9,150 nt of DNA from an uncultured Vogesella sp. Its GTDB lineage: Bacteria > Pseudomonadota > Gammaproteobacteria > Burkholderiales > Chromobacteriaceae. A model generated the notes under the pieces. The model did no database searches. It had not been told where the DNA came from and worked only from the letters and a program-made list of their open reading frames with translations. A program made the position numbers and the translations under genes. Location of the stretch: the NCBI GenBank assembly GCA_946479405.1, contig CAMLGD010000133.1, positions 1 through 9,150 on the forward strand. The letters are read 5' to 3'. How positions within the stretch are numbered: the stretch's first letter is position 1; each line of letters begins with the position of its first letter. This document shows, piece by piece, positions 7,001 through 9,150 of the stretch.

Positions 7001-7291
7001 GATGTGCTCCTTGGTATACGGGTACCCGGGAAAGCGACCTCTTGGAACCGCTAACAACACCCCTGATCCTGCGTTGCGCCTCCTTGCCGTACGATGTGTA
7101 CTGTCTGCGTCGGCGCGCCTTGGCTCAGGTGCTCTGCGAGGTGTTGTTAGTGGTTCCAGGGTTGGCCGCATGGCCGCTTTCCGGGGCACCCGGCAATGAA
7201 TGTCGGGTGGAGATGGCACCAGCCGGGAGAGGCCGACCGGGCCATCAGGTACAACCTTGTTGCCTGCACGCAGGCACGTGGCGGGGAAAAC
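7001..7291 (-). other. ahpC-ahpF intergenic region with hairpins and a long inverted repeat
   Basis: I see no gene in this 291-base spacer. In transcription order (right to left) it holds a perfect hairpin TGCCTGC-AC-GCAGGCA (7261-7276), 16 bases after the ahpC stop and without a U-tract; a 6-bp stem CACCCG/CGGGTG (about 7187-7209); the 18-base inverted repeat described separately; and the palindrome CGGGTACCCG (7019-7028) next to GTATAC (7014-7019), just ahead of the ahpF ribosome binding site. The gap is unusually structured for an intra-operon spacer. The structures could attenuate or protect the mRNA so that AhpC is made in excess over AhpF. Confidence 0.5.
7044..7157. repeat. 114-bp element bounded by 18-bp imperfect inverted repeats (MITE-like or mRNA stem)
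   Basis: The left arm GGAACCGCTAACAACACC (7044-7061) and right arm GGTGTTGTTAGTGGTTCC (7140-7157) are reverse complements with one difference (7050 versus 7151). The match extends one more base outward (7043/7158). They enclose 78 bases without an ORF. Inside, CCTGA (7062-7066) also complements TCAGG (7125-7129). No clear target-site duplication flanks the arms. It may be a small non-autonomous insertion, the remnant ends of an insertion sequence, or a structural element of the ahpCF mRNA. The inverted repeat is seen directly; its nature is not settled. Confidence 0.75.
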
Positions 7292-7855
7292 TTAGATCTT
7301 GCCTACCAGGTCCAGCGACGGTGCCAGGGTGGCATCGCCCTCTTTCCACTTGGCCGGGCACACTTCACCCGGGTGGGCAGCCACGTACTGGGCGGCCTTC
7401 ACCTTGCGCAGCAGCTCGGCGGCATCGCGGCCCACGCCACCGGCGTTGATTTCCACGATCTGGATCTTGCCTTCCGGGTCGATCACGAAGGTGCCGCGGT
7501 CGGCCAGGCCGGCTTCCTCGATCAGCACGCCGAAGTTGCGCGAGATCAGGTGGGTCGGGTCAGCCAGCATCGGGTACTGGATCTTCTTGATGGTGTCGGA
7601 GGTGTCGTGCCACGCTTTGTGGGTGAAGTGGGTGTCGGTGGAAACGGAGTAGATTTCCACGCCCAGCTTCTGGAATTCCGGGTACAGGTCAGCCAGGTCG
7701 CCCAGTTCGGTCGGGCAGACGAAGGTGAAGTCTGCCGGGTAGAAGAACACCACCGACCACTTGCCCAGCAGGGTCTGGTCAGTCACGTCGATGAACTGGC
7801 CGTTGTGGAAAGCTTTGCTGGCAAACGGTTTGATCTGGCTGTTGATGATGGACAT
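7292..7855 (-). CDS. ahpC: Alkyl hydroperoxide reductase subunit C, typical 2-Cys peroxiredoxin, 187 aa
   Basis: AhpC reduces hydrogen peroxide, organic hydroperoxides and peroxynitrite in the cytoplasm and is recycled by AhpF. The peroxidatic cysteine is Cys47 in [13 protein letters not shown] and the resolving cysteine is Cys166 in GEVCPAKW. Length (187 aa) equals E. coli AhpC. The motifs linked to sensitivity to overoxidation should be checked in the C-terminal tail; it ends [10 protein letters not shown], as in the AhpF-dependent group. The frame is open 74 codons further upstream, but the ATG at 7855 has AAGGAG 8 bases before it and the standard N-terminus [11 protein letters not shown]. 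It is the first gene of the ahpC-ahpF unit and divergent from ada over 268 bases. Regulation by OxyR is likely from family knowledge; a partial motif is listed separately. Confidence 0.97.
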   Translation of the reverse strand: MSIINSQIKPFASKAFHNGQFIDVTDQTLLGKWSVVFFYPADFTFVCPTELGDLADLYPEFQKLGVEIYSVSTDTHFTHKAWHDTSDTIKKIQYPMLADPTHLISRNFGVLIEEAGLADRGTFVIDPEGKIQIVEINAGGVGRDAAELLRKVKAAQYVAAHPGEVCPAKWKEGDATLAPSLDLVGKI

Positions 7856-7978
7856 GCTTGGCTCCTTGCTTGGGTTAAGTGCTGCGTGGCCGGATACTGG
7901 GTCGTCTTGTTCAGTCGCGTCGCCCGGTGGGTCTGCAGCGGTAAGTCGTTGTCGATGGATGCATAGTGCCGGAACGTG

Positions 7979-7996
7979 ATAGTCAATTCCAATTGA
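7979..7996. promoter_or_regulatory. Palindromic candidate operator upstream of ahpC (partial OxyR-like)
   Basis: TCAATT-CC-AATTGA (7983-7996) is a perfect inverted repeat. With the preceding bases it reads ATAG-N7-CAAT (7979-7993), 7 of 8 matches to one half of the OxyR consensus ATAG-N7-CTAT. The second half, expected 22 bases along, does not match on either side. It overlaps the proposed -35 of ahpC. It could bind OxyR weakly, or another LysR-type regulator. Confidence 0.35.
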
Positions 7997-8064
7997 ATGT
8001 TTTTCTTGGATAGTTTTATTTTCTTTATCGGTCGTGATTGGCCGTTTTGATCGCAAGGAGCGGA

Positions 8065-8077
8065 GTGCCATTGGCAC
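8065..8077. promoter_or_regulatory. 13-base inverted repeat upstream of ada
   Basis: GTGCCA-T-TGGCAC is a perfect 6-base inverted repeat around one central base, ending 46 bases before the ada start codon. It may be an operator or a small hairpin in the ada leader. No regulator is recognised for it. Confidence 0.35.
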
Positions 8078-8123
8078 GGCACCCGCCTACAGTCAGGGCA
8101 ACAGGTCACTGCGGAGCCACAGC

Positions 8124-9150
8124 ATGAAACACTCACCATCTCTCGCCGCCGCCACCGTCGCCGATCCGCGCTGGCAGGCGGTGCTGGCGCGCGATGCCGC
8201 TGCCGACGATCAGTTTGTGTACGCGGTCAGCAGCACCGGCATCTTCTGCCGCCCCAGCTGCCCGTCGCGCCATGCGCGGCCGGAACACGTGCGCTTCTAC
8301 CCGGATGCCGCTGCGGCAACACAGGCCGGCTACCGCCCCTGCCGCCGCTGCCGGCCGGAAGCGGAATCGCCGGCGCAGCAGCAAGCGGCGCTGATCGCCC
8401 GCCTGTGCCGCCAGATCGAGGACGCCGAACAGGCACCAACGCTGGCACAGTTGGCCGCAGCCGCCGGCATGAGCCCGTATCACCTGCAGCGGGTGTTCAA
8501 GGCCGCCACCGGGGTCAGCCCCAAGGCCTATGCCACCGCCAGCCGCGCCGCGCGCATGCGCCAGTCGCTGCAGGCCACACCGTCGGTGACCGAGGCCATC
8601 TACCAGGCCGGCTACAACGCCAGCAGCCGCTTTTACGAACAGTCCGGCGCGCTGCTGGGCATGACCCCCAGCAACTGGCGCGCCGGCGGCAAGGCGCAGG
8701 ACATCCGCTTTGCGCTGGCGCAGTGCTCGCTGGGCGCCATCCTGGTGGCGCAAAGTGCGCGCGGCATCTGCGCCATCCAGCTGGGTGACGATGCCGACAG
8801 CCTGCTGCGCGAACTGCAGGATCGTTTTCCTGCGGCCAACCTGATCGGCGGCGATGCCGCATTCGAGCAGCTGGTGGCGCAGGTGGTGGGTTTTGTGGAG
8901 GCGCCGCAGCAGGGGCTGGCGCTGCCACTGGACATCCGCGGTACCGCCTTCCAGCAACGGGTGTGGCAGGTGCTGCAGGCGATCCCGCCGGGACAGACAC
9001 TGAGCTACAGCGAAGTGGCGCAGCGCATCGGCTCGCCGCGTGCAGTACGCGCGGTGGCACAGGCCTGTGCCGCCAACGCGCTGGCGGTGGCGATTCCCTG
9101 CCACCGCGTGGTGCGCACCGACGGCAGCCTGTCCGGCTACCGCTGGGGCG
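8124..9150 (+). CDS. ada: Bifunctional Ada: DNA methylphosphotriester/O6-alkylguanine methyltransferase and transcriptional activator (3' end outside window)
   Basis: Ada removes methyl groups from DNA phosphotriesters and from O6-methylguanine onto its own cysteines. The N-terminally methylated form activates the adaptive response. The 342 residues visible follow E. coli Ada (354 aa) closely. The Zn-binding N-domain has Cys42, Cys46 (GIFCRPSC), Cys73 and Cys76 (RPCRRC); Cys42 corresponds to the phosphotriester acceptor. An AraC-type HTH spans about 87-186 (MSPYHLQRVFKAATGVSP). The methyltransferase domain runs from about 193, with RGTAFQQRVW (272-281) and the active-site PCHRVV (Cys326). The window stops after LSGYRWG, so roughly 15 residues and the stop codon are missing. 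The ATG at 8124 has GGAG at 7-base spacing and matches the family N-terminus. It is divergent from ahpC; an alkB or other partner may follow outside. Confidence 0.96.
   Translation, partial: MKHSPSLAAATVADPRWQAVLARDAAADDQFVYAVSSTGIFCRPSCPSRHARPEHVRFYPDAAAATQAGYRPCRRCRPEAESPAQQQAALIARLCRQIEDAEQAPTLAQLAAAAGMSPYHLQRVFKAATGVSPKAYATASRAARMRQSLQATPSVTEAIYQAGYNASSRFYEQSGALLGMTPSNWRAGGKAQDIRFALAQCSLGAILVAQSARGICAIQLGDDADSLLRELQDRFPAANLIGGDAAFEQLVAQVVGFVEAPQQGLALPLDIRGTAFQQRVWQVLQAIPPGQTLSYSEVAQRIGSPRAVRAVAQACAANALAVAIPCHRVVRTDGSLSGYRWG

Larger units (their letters stand above)
7856..8123. promoter_or_regulatory. AT-rich divergent promoter region of ahpC and ada
   Basis: These 268 bases separate the two divergent genes. 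The stretch about 7979-8036 is markedly AT-rich compared with its surroundings. For ahpC (minus strand) a possible promoter is TTGACT (7986-7981) and TATGCA (7965-7960), but the 15-base spacer is short. TTGAAT (7993-7998), with a poor TTATTT 17 bases later, is a weak option for ada. Ada has GGAG at 8113-8116, 7 bases before its ATG. The E. coli Ada box AAAGCGCA is not present. Promoter assignments are tentative. Confidence 0.45.

Noticed and set aside
6074..7054. A 326-codon plus-strand frame across ahpF, and similar frames across ahpC (7196-7966) and arsA (1477-2436, minus).
   Set aside because: All lie over strongly identified genes, lack ribosome binding sites that decide a start, and have no family signature.
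5332..7170. The 11-mer GGTTGGCCGCA occurs on the plus strand on both sides of ahpF (5332-5342 and 7160-7170), as if flanking repeats of an inserted segment.
   Set aside because: It is short and GC-rich, the flanks do not extend the match, and ahpF belongs with ahpC, so an insertion bounded by this repeat is not supported.
7001..7219. A 73-codon upstream extension of ahpF containing the inverted repeat.
   Set aside because: AAGGAG precedes the ATG at 7000 and the standard AhpF N-terminus begins there. The extension is Arg/Pro-rich and not part of the family.
7858..8077. A 74-codon upstream extension of ahpC.
   Set aside because: It runs through the AT-rich promoter region; the ATG at 7855 has a strong ribosome binding site and gives the exact 187-residue AhpC length.
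8133..9104. A 323-codon open frame on the minus strand across ada.
   Set aside because: The plus strand encodes Ada with all catalytic and zinc residues. The minus frame has low-complexity Arg/Ala/Gly-rich sequence typical of shadow frames in high-GC DNA.
1..9150. CRISPR arrays, tRNA genes, phage genes or a transposase.
   Set aside because: I found no regular direct repeats with spacers, no tRNA-like cloverleaf and no transposase or integrase-like frame in either strand.

Overview
The window is 9150 bases of GC-rich, densely coded chromosomal DNA. Codon use is strongly G/C at third positions. The proteins look proteobacterial: AhpC/AhpF, Ada and GuaD resemble the E. coli proteins closely, while the gene order does not. 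I infer a beta- or gammaproteobacterium, possibly in the Neisseriales/Chromobacteriaceae, but the sequence alone does not prove the genus. I see no rRNA, tRNA, CRISPR array, phage gene or transposase.

Layout from left to right: a single-domain globin (+, 3-440); a pirin-family cupin (-, 494-1189), convergent with the globin across a strong hairpin; a 269-base divergent promoter region; a full-length two-domain ArsA ATPase (+, 1459-3222); a guanine deaminase (-, 3242-4549), convergent with arsA across a short perfect inverted repeat; a small NADP-binding oxidoreductase of the F420/NADP-reductase type (+, 4750-5325); a textbook intrinsic terminator (-, 5363-5398); the alkyl hydroperoxide reductase pair ahpF (-, 5426-7000) and ahpC (-, 7292-7855), transcribed in the order ahpC then ahpF; an AT-rich divergent promoter region; and ada (+, 8124 to beyond the window end).

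The genes mostly stand alone, with alternating strands and their own ribosome binding sites. The theme is stress handling. AhpC/AhpF form a complete peroxide-reducing pair. Ada repairs alkylated DNA and activates its own regulon. ArsA powers arsenite/antimonite export, but its membrane partner is not here. The globin and pirin are plausible oxygen, NO or redox-related proteins. Guanine deaminase is purine salvage.

No gene here looks like a wholly new system. The items most worth a second look are: an 18-base near-perfect inverted repeat enclosing 78 bases between ahpC and ahpF (MITE-like, or an mRNA structure that sets the AhpC:AhpF ratio); a complete three-cysteine ArsA without arsB, arsD or arsR nearby; a globin of the flavohaemoglobin lineage that has lost the proximal Tyr/Glu pair; and palindromes in the arsA and ahpC/ada promoter regions.
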